From positions 2,137,001 to 2,201,000 of the forward strand of contig NZ_JACEGA010000001.1 in NCBI RefSeq assembly GCF_014174405.1: DNA of 64,000 bases, in the 5' to 3' direction. Both the position numbers and the translations under genes were made by a program. This stretch comes from Variimorphobacter saccharofermentans. GTDB lineage: Bacteria; Bacillota; Clostridia; Lachnospirales; Lachnospiraceae. Below, in pieces: positions 8,610-18,067 of this stretch (its first letter is position 1; the number at the start of each line of letters is the position of its first letter). A model generated the notes under the pieces. That model was not told the origin of the DNA. It saw only the letters and a program-made list of their open reading frames with translations, and did not search any database.

Positions 8610-9825
8610 CCGTCTGTTCTATCCTCCACTCATTATCCTGAACTAACTGGTACTGCCAGGAAGGCTCTTCCACTATGAGTTTCCCTTTGGCAATACAATG
8701 ATGATTCTCTATAGTTATTTTAACATTATTTTCGATTATTAAAACATCATTTGAAAATAATCGGTCTAGGTATCTCTTTAACCGATCCTTTGCAATCGAT
8801 ATAGCCTCTTCCTCCGTATATGTTTTCTTTATATCTACATATTCGCGTGTCGTAATAGAACCGTAACGGAATGGCAGATAAAAGGTATTTGTGATATGTA
8901 ATTTTTTTTCGTTAACAATTATATCATATTTGTCATAGGAATTACTAGGATTATATAAAAATAATTTTCTACCGAAAAACTCTACATAATAACCCTTCTT
9001 CTCATGATTCGTAAATCTTTTCTCTAAGTATTCCATAGGAAATTCCTCATGATAGTTGTAAAATGTCTTACACCGGATATCCGCATCTGCTACCACCGGA
9101 TACATATTTAATATTTCATCAAAATCACTTTTAATTGTAATGATACCTGACACCAGTATATCACCTTTTTTTACAATATCTCCCGGCTTCACCATAGGCA
9201 TACCTGATCTGGTTATAATTTCTTTCACAATTCCATCCTTGCTGGCTACAATATGACTCGGATCTCTAGCTTCCTGCGCCGGTGTGGGCATATTCGTCTC
9301 CGTTATTTTGATAATAAGCCGTGTTCCTTTTATTTCAGCTGAAACCCACCCAATATCTTTATAGGTAAGTCGTATTTCTTCTTCAATCTCCTGACAATTA
9401 ATTTTCTTTTTCTGAATCCCGGTACGAATATCATGATCGTCTAAGAATTTTAGCATAGCTTCCGGTGTATACTTGGATCCACCCAATATGCTGATATCCC
9501 AAATGAATAACGACATAATGTAAACCAATATGATGCAAATTAATACTCCTGCAAAGAAGCCCTTTCTTTTCTTATACCTTTGTAAATAAAACGGAAAGCC
9601 TACTTTTCTTGTTATTTTAGGTATCATATGTGTCTTTCTGACGATGGGTTTCAGCTTTTTATAATTCTTTATTGAGATAAGAAATTGATAATCTTCATCA
9701 ATTCTTGATAGATTCCAGATATAGATTTGCTTATTGCAGCATAAATTAATAAACCGTTCCGGAGAGGTACCTCGAAGCCGTACGCACAAATATCCTTTGA
9801 ACCAGTTTATCAGTTTTATTAACAT
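8584..9825 (-). CDS. yqfD: Sporulation protein YqfD
   Basis: A 413-residue protein with one membrane helix (about residues 91-112, FFAGVLICIILVYIMSLFIW) and a long C-terminal region with the conserved GDIVKKGDILVSGII turn. YqfD works with YqfC in the mother cell during spore formation. I start at ATG 9825, which has GGGAGG 7 bases upstream, rather than 9840. It follows yqfC by 31 bases and overlaps phoH at its end. Confidence 0.9.
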   Translation of the reverse strand: MLIKLINWFKGYLCVRLRGTSPERFINLCCNKQIYIWNLSRIDEDYQFLISIKNYKKLKPIVRKTHMIPKITRKVGFPFYLQRYKKRKGFFAGVLICIILVYIMSLFIWDISILGGSKYTPEAMLKFLDDHDIRTGIQKKKINCQEIEEEIRLTYKDIGWVSAEIKGTRLIIKITETNMPTPAQEARDPSHIVASKDGIVKEIITRSGMPMVKPGDIVKKGDILVSGIITIKSDFDEILNMYPVVADADIRCKTFYNYHEEFPMEYLEKRFTNHEKKGYYVEFFGRKLFLYNPSNSYDKYDIIVNEKKLHITNTFYLPFRYGSITTREYVDIKKTYTEEEAISIAKDRLKRYLDRLFSNDVLIIENNVKITIENHHCIAKGKLIVEEPSWQYQLVQDNEWRIEQTDELSGDNH

Positions 9826-9856
9826 GTGATTACCTCCCATTTTGATCTTGGTTCAA

Positions 9857-10222
9857 TCATTGGTAATAAATTGCGTTGATATATCCGGTGATACGCATCT
9901 CATCTTCAGTAAAATAAAGAATATTCAATTGTTTTCCTTCAATGCAGATTTTACATGATTTGGTTTGAACCTTAATCAGATTACCGTTATATTCAATAAT
10001 TCCCTTGTAATTTTCAAGACATAACTCATTTCTGCCTGTTGCTGTAATAATGGGTGCTCCGGCCAGAATATCACCCGGTAAATGCAGACGGTTGGATAAT
10101 TCCTCAAGACATGATATTTTTTGAGATTGTTTTGTTTTATTTTTATTATGAAACCCTTTATATAATGTATTCTTAGCATTTTTTTTAAATTTTTTATGGG
10201 ATGATTTCAGGTTATCCTTCAT
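9857..10222 (-). CDS. yqfC: Sporulation protein YqfC (YabP/YqfC family)
   Basis: A 121-residue protein with a basic N-terminus and the YabP/YqfC domain from about residue 40 (LSNRLHLPGDILAGAPIITATGRNELCLENY). The family acts in spore coat and cortex assembly; YqfC and YqfD are paired in almost all spore formers. A GGGGG site precedes the ATG. It is separated from rpsU by that gene's terminator, so it probably has its own promoter in 10223-10330, although no clear vegetative sigma site is visible there. Confidence 0.88.
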   Translation of the reverse strand: MKDNLKSSHKKFKKNAKNTLYKGFHNKNKTKQSQKISCLEELSNRLHLPGDILAGAPIITATGRNELCLENYKGIIEYNGNLIKVQTKSCKICIEGKQLNILYFTEDEMRITGYINAIYYQ

Positions 10223-10330
10223 GACAGCCCCCTAAATCCTTCGCAAATACTGTTACTAATATATGAAAAGAATTTATCATGTAGACTAATCTGTTAGAAA
10301 TGTTGAATTTATCTAAATAGACTTAATCCA

Positions 10331-10366
10331 AAATAATAAAAAACTTCCAATGTTTCCACTGGAAGT
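10331..10366 (-). terminator. rpsU rho-independent terminator
   Basis: On the minus strand a 10-bp stem (ACTTCCAGTG with CATTGGAAGT, one G-T pair) closes on a GAAA tetraloop and is followed by TTTTTTATTATT. It begins about 50 bases after the rpsU stop and is a textbook intrinsic terminator. Confidence 0.9.
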
Positions 10367-10417
10367 CTCTTTCAATTCATGACGATAGAAAATCCGCAAA
10401 GCGTACATTCAATCGTA

Positions 10418-10591
10418 TTAATATTTGCGCTTTCTAGCAGCTTCAGACTTTTTCTTACGTCTTACGCTTGGTTTTTCATAATGCTCCCTTTTACGGATCT
10501 CCTGCTGGATACCGGCTTTCGCACAGTTTCTTTTGAATCTGCGGAGAGCACTATCTAATGTTTCATTGTCTTTCACAATTACATTTGACAT
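10418..10591 (-). CDS. rpsU: 30S ribosomal protein S21
   Basis: A 57-residue basic protein ([20 protein letters not shown] ... [14 protein letters not shown]), the typical Firmicute S21. The true start is the ATG at 10591, giving the standard N-terminus; the open frame extends further upstream without homology. It has its own promoter at 10671-10698 and its own terminator, so it is a single-gene unit placed before yqfC as in other clostridia. Confidence 0.96.
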   Translation of the reverse strand: MSNVIVKDNETLDSALRRFKRNCAKAGIQQEIRKREHYEKPSVRRKKKSEAARKRKY

Positions 10592-10670
10592 ATTCTCACA
10601 CCTAACCTCCCTCCAGTTGTGTATTGTGCGTAAACAACTGTTTGGGTATTTTTTGAATAGCACTACAATG

Positions 10671-10698
10671 ATTATAGCATATTTTTCATTTTCGTCAA
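10671..10698 (-). promoter_or_regulatory. rpsU vegetative promoter
   Basis: The minus strand reads TTGACG, 16 bases, TATAAT. It lies about 80 bases upstream of the rpsU start. Confidence 0.8.
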
Positions 10699-10717
10699 CT
10701 GATTTTTATAGAATTTG

Positions 10718-10924
10718 CGGGACAATTCAGTCCGGGTAGGATAAGTAACAGAGGCAGATCAAGAAATATATCCGCCGAGGAGCCGCTTTCGCTTAATTGC
10801 ACTTAGTAACGGTACATAAGGCTCTATAATACAGAGCCTAAGTACCGACTAGTGCAAATGCTCCTCTCTGGATATTTTCTTTCTCTGCCCCTGCTACTTA
10901 TCCTACCCGGACTGAATTGTCCGG
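10718..10924. repeat. 207-bp long palindrome, element C
   Basis: Two arms of about 100 bases meet at a short ATAATAC loop near 10825-10833. The outer 30 bases are almost perfect (CGGGACAATTCAGTCCGGG on the left and its complement on the right). The core contains AGGCTCT facing AGAGCCT and TTGCAC facing GTGCAA. The core (about 10797-10857) is related in sequence to element D at 48700-48762. It fills the gap between the rpsU promoter and element B with only two bases between the two palindromes. No coding sequence is present. Confidence 0.85.
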
Positions 10925-10926
10925 AT

Positions 10927-11124
10927 CAAGGGGATGTTTCATAATACATTCGGAAGGACAATTACTTACCATAATGCACTGTCGGAAGAACAGATTGCTG
11001 TATTTTGTGTGAATCATGCGATTATTTATATTCGCATAAGACATACAAAATCATCAATATGTACTTCCGTCTGTGTGTGAGGTAAGTCATATTCCCTGCA
11101 TGTATATTGTGCAACAGCCCCTTG
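10927..11124. repeat. 198-bp imperfect inverted repeat, element B (copy 2, inverted relative to element A)
   Basis: Outer ends CAAGGGG and CCCCTTG. The right arm, complemented, reads GGGGCTGTTGCACAAT and CTTACCTCACACAC, matching the left arm of element A; the left arm has CTTACCATAATGCACTGTCGG, matching the complemented right arm of A. The flanks carry GGATC on the left and GGATT on the right, a possible short target duplication. The right end lies 3 bases from the alaS stop codon, so an alaS transcript would read straight into it and fold into a long hairpin. Confidence 0.85.
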
Positions 11125-11127
11125 GAT

Positions 11128-13770
11128 TTATTTTATCTGAGTGCTTAATACTTCTTTTGCTTTTTCGATTGCAGTATCGATACCAGCTGCATTCTTGCCT
11201 CCGGCCTGAGCCATGTTCGGTCTTCCGCCACCGCCACCTCCAACGAGAGCAGCAAGTTCTTTTATGAGATTACCGGCATGAGCACCCTGCTTCATTGCAC
11301 CGTCCGTTGTCATGGCAAGGAGATTAACTTTATCCGGTGCAGTAGATGATGCTAATACGATGACACCTTCTCCCAGCTTTTCTTTTAACTGGTCGCCAAG
11401 ATTTCTAAGCTCATTCATATCTACATCAGGAACCTTTACTGCAAGTAACTTCATTCCTTTTACATCAACAACCTGGTTCATAACATCACCAAGGGAGTTA
11501 TTCGCAAGCTTACTCTTCAGTTTCTCGTTCTCAGATTTTAAAGCTTTAATCTCATCTAAAAGAGCTTCAATTTTATTGGTAAGACTGGAAGGTTCTGTTT
11601 TCGCAGCTTTAGCAGCTGAATTCAATTCATTTTCCAGTTCAGAATAGTAAGCTAATACACTATTACCGGTTAAAGCTTCAATTCTTCGAACACCAGCTGC
11701 GATACCTGTCTCGGATAATATCTTAAATACGGTAATGACACCGGTATTGTTTACATGAGTTCCTCCACAAAGCTCCTTGCTGAAATCACCCATCGTTACC
11801 ACACGTACATCATTCGCATATTTTTCGCCAAATAATGCCATAGCGCCTTCTTTTTTTGCATCCTCAAGGCTCATAATCTTTGTATTTACAGGAAGACTGT
11901 TTGAAATCTGTTCATTTACCAACTGTTCCACTTTCTTAAGCTCTTCCACTGTTAATGCTGAAAAATGTGTAAAGTCAAAACGCAGACGCTCATCAGTTAC
12001 CAAAGAACCAGCCTGTTCTACATGAGTTCCCAATACGGTTCTAAGTGCTTTCTGTAGTAAATGTGTAGCACTATGGTTCTTTGCTGTTGCATTTCTTTTT
12101 GAAGCATCAACCTTTAACTCAACAGAATCCTTTACTTTCAGAATACCCTTGGTTACAGTTCCTACATGTCCTATTTTACCACCCTGTAACTTAATGGTAT
12201 CCTCTACTTCGAATTCCGCATCCTTTGTAAGAATATACCCGGTATCTGCAGCCTGACCACCACTGGTAGCATAGAAGGGAGTTTCTTCTACCAGTACAGT
12301 ACCCTTCTGTCCTGCCACCAACTCTTCCGTTAATTCTGTTTCCGTTGTTAATACAGTGATAACCGATTGGTAACTGGTATATTCATAACCGACAAACTTC
12401 GATGTAATGCCTGGATCGATCTGTTGATATACCGTTTCTTCGGCTCCCATATAGTTCGTAGTTCCTCTGGCACTTCTGGCTGTTACTCTCTGAACCTCCA
12501 TTGCCTCTTTAAAGCCCTGCTCATCTATGGAAAAGCCCTTTTCTTCAAGGATTTCTTTGGTGAGATCAATAGGGAAACCATAAGTATCATATAATTTAAA
12601 TGCATTCTCTCCAGAGAGAACGGTTTCCTTCTTATTCTCTAATTCTTTCTCCATCTCAGTAAGAATCGTCAGTCCTTGATCGATTGTTTTGTTGAATTTA
12701 TCCTCTTCAAGAGTCAGAAGCTTTAAGATGTATTCTTTTTTCTCTTCTAACTCCGGATATCCATCCTTGGATTCATCAATTACTACTTTTGATAACTCAG
12801 CTAAAAATCTTCCTTCAATTCCAAGCAATCTTCCATGTCTTGCTGCACGACGTAGTAAGCGACGGAATACATAGCCTCTACCCTCATTGGATGGAATGAT
12901 ACCGTCTGAAGCCATAAAGGTTACAGAACGAATATGATCCGTTATTAAACGAATGGAAATATCCTTCTTAGGGTCGCTTTGATAGGTTGTTTTTGCAATC
13001 TGACATACTTTATCACGAATTGCCTTCATCGTATCAACATCAAAGATGGAGCTTACATCCTGAACTACGGTAGCCAGTCTTTCCAGACCCATACCGGTAT
13101 CAATGTTCTTGCTATCCAGTTCTGTATAATTACCGTTACCATCTCCGTTAAACTGAGTAAATACATTGTTCCAGATTTCGATAAAGCGGTCACAATCACA
13201 ACCTACTTCACAATCTTCTTTACCACAGCCATATTTTTCGCCGCGATCATAATAGATTTCAGAACATGGACCACAGGGACCTGCACCATGCTCCCAGAAA
13301 TTATCAGCCTTACCCATTCGATAAATTCGTTCCGGAGCAATACCGATTTCTTTATTCCATATTTCAAATGCTTCATCATCGTTTTCATATACTGATGGAT
13401 ATAACCTGTTTTTATCTAATCCTACCACCTCAGTTAAGAACTCCCAGGACCAGGCGATTGCCTCATGTTTAAAATAATCTCCGAAGGAGAAATTACCCAG
13501 CATCTCAAAGAAGGTACCATGTCTGGCAGTCTTACCAACATTTTCAATGTCACCGGTACGAATACACTTCTGACAGGTTGCCACCCTTTTTCTCGGGGGA
13601 ATTTCCTGTCCTGTAAAGTATGGCTTTAGTGGAGCCATACCGGAATTGATTAACAATAAGCTATTATCATTATGGGGAATCAGCGGAAAACTGTTTAATA
13701 CCAGATGCCCCTTGCTTTCAAAGAATTCCAGAAACATTTTTCGAAGTTCATTTACACCATATACCTGCAC
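11128..13770 (-). CDS. alaS: Alanyl-tRNA synthetase
   Basis: An 880-residue enzyme of normal length. The order is the class II catalytic core (MFLEFFESKGHLVLNSFPLIP, ATCQKCIRTGDIENVGKTARH), tRNA-recognition helices, the editing domain (HSATHLLQKAL and the CGGTHV metal motif) and the C-terminal oligomerisation domain ending in GGGGGGRPNMAQAGG. The start is a GTG at 13770 with GGAGG 9 bases upstream. The leader before it is only 86 bases and has no T-box. It lies just downstream of the his operon and may be read from it. Confidence 0.97.
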   Translation of the reverse strand: MQVYGVNELRKMFLEFFESKGHLVLNSFPLIPHNDNSLLLINSGMAPLKPYFTGQEIPPRKRVATCQKCIRTGDIENVGKTARHGTFFEMLGNFSFGDYFKHEAIAWSWEFLTEVVGLDKNRLYPSVYENDDEAFEIWNKEIGIAPERIYRMGKADNFWEHGAGPCGPCSEIYYDRGEKYGCGKEDCEVGCDCDRFIEIWNNVFTQFNGDGNGNYTELDSKNIDTGMGLERLATVVQDVSSIFDVDTMKAIRDKVCQIAKTTYQSDPKKDISIRLITDHIRSVTFMASDGIIPSNEGRGYVFRRLLRRAARHGRLLGIEGRFLAELSKVVIDESKDGYPELEEKKEYILKLLTLEEDKFNKTIDQGLTILTEMEKELENKKETVLSGENAFKLYDTYGFPIDLTKEILEEKGFSIDEQGFKEAMEVQRVTARSARGTTNYMGAEETVYQQIDPGITSKFVGYEYTSYQSVITVLTTETELTEELVAGQKGTVLVEETPFYATSGGQAADTGYILTKDAEFEVEDTIKLQGGKIGHVGTVTKGILKVKDSVELKVDASKRNATAKNHSATHLLQKALRTVLGTHVEQAGSLVTDERLRFDFTHFSALTVEELKKVEQLVNEQISNSLPVNTKIMSLEDAKKEGAMALFGEKYANDVRVVTMGDFSKELCGGTHVNNTGVITVFKILSETGIAAGVRRIEALTGNSVLAYYSELENELNSAAKAAKTEPSSLTNKIEALLDEIKALKSENEKLKSKLANNSLGDVMNQVVDVKGMKLLAVKVPDVDMNELRNLGDQLKEKLGEGVIVLASSTAPDKVNLLAMTTDGAMKQGAHAGNLIKELAALVGGGGGGRPNMAQAGGKNAAGIDTAIEKAKEVLSTQIK

Positions 13771-13856
13771 GTTTTATAGCCTCCTATAATATTATCTCTC
13801 AGTATTGCTATTCCCTATTTTACTTGATACAATTGAAAATGTCACGATAATATTTA

Positions 13857-15125
13857 TTATTTTCTATGTGCCAACTCTGTTGTAATATCATTCCAGTCCA
13901 AGCCACATTCTGCCATCAGAACCATCATATGATATAAGAAATCGGCGATTTCATACCGTAGCTCTTCGGCATTGGGATTCTTGGCTGCAATTATGATTTC
14001 CGCTGCTTCTTCTCCACATTTCTTTAGTATCTTGTCAATGCCTTTTTCAAATAAATAATTCGTATAGGAGCCTTCCTTCGGGTTTCTTTTCCGATCCATA
14101 ATCACTTCATATACATCCTTAAATACATGGAAGGGATCCGAATGATTATATTCTTTCTTAACCAAATCATGAATAAAGCAATTATGACTACCGGTATGAC
14201 AGGCCGGACCAATCTGAAGAACTTTTGCTAATATCGTGTCCTTATCACAGTCCAGTGACAGTTCCTTAACATACTGATAATGTCCCGAGGTCTCTCCCTT
14301 TAACCATAATGTGTCTCTGCTTCTGGAATAATAGGTCATTCTGCCGCTGACAATAGTCTTATTATATGCTTCCTCATTCATATACGCAAGCATTAATACC
14401 TCATCGGTACGGTAGTCCTGAACAACAACCGGTATTAATCCATCGGCATTTAACTTGAACTCCGAAAATGAAAGTAAGCTTTCAAAGGTATTTACTTCAA
14501 TATTTTCTTCCTTTAATGCATACTTAGCTTTCATAATATCTTTATTTTCGAAGAAATTCGTGGATAGACCAATTACATTGTTAATCGTTAATAACGTTCT
14601 GATATCATTACGTACTAAACTATCTCGAATGATAACCGGACAACGGCCATTCTCAATACGTTTTTTGGAGTGCTCGGATACTATCACGTGTTTTAACAGT
14701 ATGGTGCCTACTAAGGCTTCTTCTATAAAATTGCACATGCGTTCTCCTTCCTCGCCTATGCAATCTATCATATCAAGTTCAACCATGATTTTTTCTGAAC
14801 CAAACCGTCCAGTTGCTTCCTTTAATAAGTTTTTATTTTCGAATATTGAATATCGAATTATTACAGCACGGGCACCAGTATAAATCGCTTTTTTAATATC
14901 CTCTAACCGTTCTACGTAGCAACCAATAGAAAATGGTATATCGATTTCCTTCGATATTTCCTTTGCCATGGACAAGAATTCTTCCCTTGTCTTTTCGTCT
15001 TTCGAATAGTTGTAGATTAACAGTTCGTCCGCTCCCCCATATGAATAACTTTTCGCTAATTTAATAACATTAGCAGAAATTTCTGTTTCTGCATTAATAT
15101 AAGGGATTATTTTCTTATAAGCCAT
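13857..15125 (-). CDS. hisI: HisIE with an N-terminal degenerate HisF-like barrel
   Basis: A 422-residue fusion. Residues about 1-220 resemble a HisA/HisF TIM barrel ([11 protein letters not shown], then [20 protein letters not shown]). Residues about 225-325 are the phosphoribosyl-AMP cyclohydrolase HisI ([57 protein letters not shown]). Residues about 335-422 are the phosphoribosyl-ATP pyrophosphatase HisE ([16 protein letters not shown]). Normal HisIE is about 200-220 residues. The HisF catalytic aspartate near residue 11 is Asn11 here, and the later barrel loops do not match, so the barrel is probably not a cyclase. GGAGG precedes the ATG. It ends the hisZ-G-D-B-A-IE operon. Confidence 0.93.
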   Translation of the reverse strand: MAYKKIIPYINAETEISANVIKLAKSYSYGGADELLIYNYSKDEKTREEFLSMAKEISKEIDIPFSIGCYVERLEDIKKAIYTGARAVIIRYSIFENKNLLKEATGRFGSEKIMVELDMIDCIGEEGERMCNFIEEALVGTILLKHVIVSEHSKKRIENGRCPVIIRDSLVRNDIRTLLTINNVIGLSTNFFENKDIMKAKYALKEENIEVNTFESLLSFSEFKLNADGLIPVVVQDYRTDEVLMLAYMNEEAYNKTIVSGRMTYYSRSRDTLWLKGETSGHYQYVKELSLDCDKDTILAKVLQIGPACHTGSHNCFIHDLVKKEYNHSDPFHVFKDVYEVIMDRKRNPKEGSYTNYLFEKGIDKILKKCGEEAAEIIIAAKNPNAEELRYEIADFLYHMMVLMAECGLDWNDITTELAHRK

Positions 15126-15205
15126 TTAATCTGTACCTCCTGCGGTATGAATTGATTATATCTTTTGATTAATCGTATGGTGAGCAGTCACCATATGTAC
15201 TATCC

Positions 15206-15928
15206 TTATTTCTTTTCAAATAAATGGACTGCTTTTTTTAGATCAATTTTCTTTTCATATAATGCTTTTCCCATAATAGCTCCATAGACATTGATTTCTT
15301 CGAGCATTTCCAGATCTTTTAAAGAAGATACTCCACCAGAAGCTATGATGTTTAATCCTGTTTCTTCCACCATTTCTTTAGTATGGGCTATGTTCGGTCC
15401 CTGTAGCATACCATCTTTTGAGATATCCGTATATACTATCGTCTTTACTCCGTACTTTTTCATCTCCAGAGCAAGATTAACTGCATGATAAGAGCTTAAT
15501 TTCTCCCATCCTTCAATGGCAACCATCCCGTCCTTAGCATCAATACCGATTACAATACGTCGAGAACCAAAGGTAGCTACAGCTTCTTTAATAAATGCGG
15601 GATCCTTCACTGCTTTCGTTCCAATAATGACACGTTCAATTCCAAGAGCCAGTTTACTTTCGATATCTTTAATGGTACGTATACCTCCACCTACCTGAAT
15701 CGGGATATTCACTTCTGAAACAATGGTTTTAATAGCCTCATCATTCACGGAATGTCCAACTAGTGCACCATCCAAATCTACAATATGGATAAAGGAAGCT
15801 CCAGCAGCTTCCCATTGCTTTGCTATTTTAACAGGAATATCAGAATAAACCAGTACATCCTGAAAACTTCCTTGTCTTAGTCTTACACATTGTCCATTCT
15901 TAATATCAATAGCCGGAAAAAGTATCAT
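15206..15928 (-). CDS. hisA: Phosphoribosylformimino-5-aminoimidazole carboxamide ribotide isomerase
   Basis: A 240-residue TIM barrel starting MILFPAIDIKNGQCVRL, with the catalytic Asp in PAIDI and a second in YTDISKDGM, plus the phosphate loops VGGGIR and ASGGVSS. It catalyses the Amadori rearrangement in histidine synthesis. It lies between hisB and hisIE; hisH and hisF, which usually flank hisA, are not in this window. Confidence 0.95.
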   Translation of the reverse strand: MILFPAIDIKNGQCVRLRQGSFQDVLVYSDIPVKIAKQWEAAGASFIHIVDLDGALVGHSVNDEAIKTIVSEVNIPIQVGGGIRTIKDIESKLALGIERVIIGTKAVKDPAFIKEAVATFGSRRIVIGIDAKDGMVAIEGWEKLSSYHAVNLALEMKKYGVKTIVYTDISKDGMLQGPNIAHTKEMVEETGLNIIASGGVSSLKDLEMLEEINVYGAIMGKALYEKKIDLKKAVHLFEKK

Positions 15929-15960
15929 GCTGATTACCTATGCCTTTCTTATAGTATCAT

Positions 15961-16554
15961 TTAGTCGATGGAGCCTTTGGTGGATAGAACTCCGTTTACT
16001 CGTTCATCAAAACGACAGGCTTCGTCCAATGCTTTTGCAAACGCTTTAAATGCTGCTTCAACAATATGATGATTATTCCCACCGCTCAATTGCTTTATAT
16101 GTAAATTCATTCCTGCAGAATATGAAACAGCATAAAAGAACTCATGTATGAGTTCTGTCTCCATATAACCGATCTTATCGGCTGTAAAAGTCAAATCATA
16201 GGACAAATATGGACGTCCGGACAAATCTATGGCGCATAAGACCAAGGTCTCATCCATTGGAAGAATAAATGATCCATAGCGGATAATCCCCTGTTTATCT
16301 CCTAATGCACTTTTAATAGCCTGTCCCAGTACAATTCCGGTATCTTCTACTGTATGATGGGAATCAACATATAAATCCCCTGTTACAGCCAGCTTCATAT
16401 CAAAAAAACCGTGACGCGTAAAACTATCCAGCATATGGTTAAAGAATCCAATGCCTGTTTCTATCTGAGCAATACCGTTTCCATCAACGGAGAATTCCAT
16501 GGAAATATCCGTTTCCTTCGTTTTTCGTTGAATTATGGCACTTCTGTTACTCAT
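15961..16554 (-). CDS. hisB: Imidazoleglycerol-phosphate dehydratase
   Basis: A 197-residue enzyme with the two metal-binding repeats GFFNHMLDSFTRHG and YVDSHHTVEDTGI, and HHIVEAAFKAFAKAL near the end. This is the monofunctional HisB; no phosphatase domain is fused. The start is the ATG at 16554, with GGAGG five bases upstream. It lies between hisD and hisA. Confidence 0.95.
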   Translation of the reverse strand: MSNRSAIIQRKTKETDISMEFSVDGNGIAQIETGIGFFNHMLDSFTRHGFFDMKLAVTGDLYVDSHHTVEDTGIVLGQAIKSALGDKQGIIRYGSFILPMDETLVLCAIDLSGRPYLSYDLTFTADKIGYMETELIHEFFYAVSYSAGMNLHIKQLSGGNNHHIVEAAFKAFAKALDEACRFDERVNGVLSTKGSID

Positions 16555-16667
16555 CTTTTCCTCCATTTCTACTCATTTCGTATCTTTATAAAAGATTGAG
16601 TGCCTTGATATTTTGTCCATTTTATCCAATAATATTATACAATAGGAGCAATAAAAGTCAAACTTCT

Positions 16668-17957
16668 TTATTCAAATCTTACTGCAATAGAATTTGCATG
16701 TGCTGTTAAGCTTTCTGAATTTGCAAACTTCACTATATCCTGATAAATCGGTTCTAAAGCTTCTCTGGAGTAAGATATAATACTGGATTTCTTAACAAAA
16801 TCGTCCACACTTAACGGAGAGAAGAACTTTGCTGTTCCATTGGTAGGGAGAATATGATTTGGACCTGCCATATAATCACCTAAAGGTTCACTGGAGTATT
16901 CTCCAATAAAAATAGCACCAGCATTCTTAATCTTTGTCATTACCATGAAAGGATCCTTTGTTATAATTTCTAAATGCTCGGAAGCAATTTCATTAGCAGC
17001 CTCAATCGCCTCATTCATATTCTGAGCAACCATAAGATATCCATAATTATCAAGAGATTTTTGAATGATTTCTTTTCTGGATAACATACTTGTAAAACGG
17101 TCCACTTCCTGTGACACCTTTTCTGCAAGTTCTTTACTATTGGTAATTAGGATGGCAGATGCCAATTCATCATGTTCTGCCTGGGATAATAAATCTGCTG
17201 CAACATATCTGGGGTTTGCTGTTTCATCGGCCAGTACTAGAATTTCACTCGGTCCGGCTATGGAATCAATACTAACATGTCCATATACTGCTTTCTTAGC
17301 CAGGGCAACATAGATATTTCCTGGTCCTACTATCTTATCAACCTTAGTAATACTTTCTGTTCCATAAGCCAAGGCGGCAATAGCCTGAGCGCCTCCAACC
17401 TTGTAGATTTCAGTTACACCTGCCTCCTTCGCCGCAACAAGGGTTCCAGGTGTTACCTTACCATCCTTACCAGGAGGTGTCGTCATGGCGATACGGCTTA
17501 CCCCTGCCACCTTTGCAGGAATAACATTCATAAGAACGGAGGATGGGTATGCTGCTTTTCCACCTGGAACATAGACACCTACTGCTGATATAGGGGTAAT
17601 CTTTTGACCAAGTATCGTTCCGTTTTCCGTTGTATCAAACCAGCTATATTGCTTTTGCTTACTGTGATATGTTTCAATATTATGAATTGCTTTACGTATT
17701 ACCTCGATAAGTGTCGGATCAACTTCCTTATAAGCTTCTTCAATCTCTTCCTCTGTAACCCGGATAGTATCCTTTGTTATCTCTGCCTTATCAAAGCGGA
17801 GAGTATAATCAAATAATGCTTGATCCTTCCTGTTCTTCACATCCTTTAAGATATCGGATACCACACCTGCATATTCATCATATTGATTTGGACTTCTCTT
17901 CAAGAGATCCTCCAGAATATTTTGCTTTGTTTCTTTATTTAATTCAATAATTTTCAT
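16668..17957 (-). CDS. hisD: Histidinol dehydrogenase
   Basis: A 429-residue zinc enzyme of normal length that oxidises histidinol to histidine in two NAD-dependent steps. Hallmarks are VPGGKAAYPSSVLMNVIPA, KVGGAQAIAALAYGTESI, the IAGPSEILVLAD segment with AEHD, and SEHLEI followed by GPNHILPT. It is in the his operon between hisG and hisB. Confidence 0.97.
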   Translation of the reverse strand: MKIIELNKETKQNILEDLLKRSPNQYDEYAGVVSDILKDVKNRKDQALFDYTLRFDKAEITKDTIRVTEEEIEEAYKEVDPTLIEVIRKAIHNIETYHSKQKQYSWFDTTENGTILGQKITPISAVGVYVPGGKAAYPSSVLMNVIPAKVAGVSRIAMTTPPGKDGKVTPGTLVAAKEAGVTEIYKVGGAQAIAALAYGTESITKVDKIVGPGNIYVALAKKAVYGHVSIDSIAGPSEILVLADETANPRYVAADLLSQAEHDELASAILITNSKELAEKVSQEVDRFTSMLSRKEIIQKSLDNYGYLMVAQNMNEAIEAANEIASEHLEIITKDPFMVMTKIKNAGAIFIGEYSSEPLGDYMAGPNHILPTNGTAKFFSPLSVDDFVKKSSIISYSREALEPIYQDIVKFANSESLTAHANSIAVRFE

Positions 17958-18067
17958 ATTGCTTCGTCCTTTCTTCTGATTAATTATCGATGAATGATTG
18001 TTCTACGAATTGCGAATATATCAATGAATCACAAAATCAATGAATGTTGATTTTAATCCGATTGTTA

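Noticed and set aside
10718..11124. CRISPR array or phage attachment site
   Set aside because: The repeats are inverted, not direct with spacers, and no cas, integrase or phage genes are present.
12979..13395. A 138-codon plus-strand frame opposite alaS
   Set aside because: Antisense shadow of a highly conserved synthetase.
13771..13856. T-box riboswitch in front of alaS
   Set aside because: The gap is only 86 bases and lacks the T-box sequence and specifier stem.
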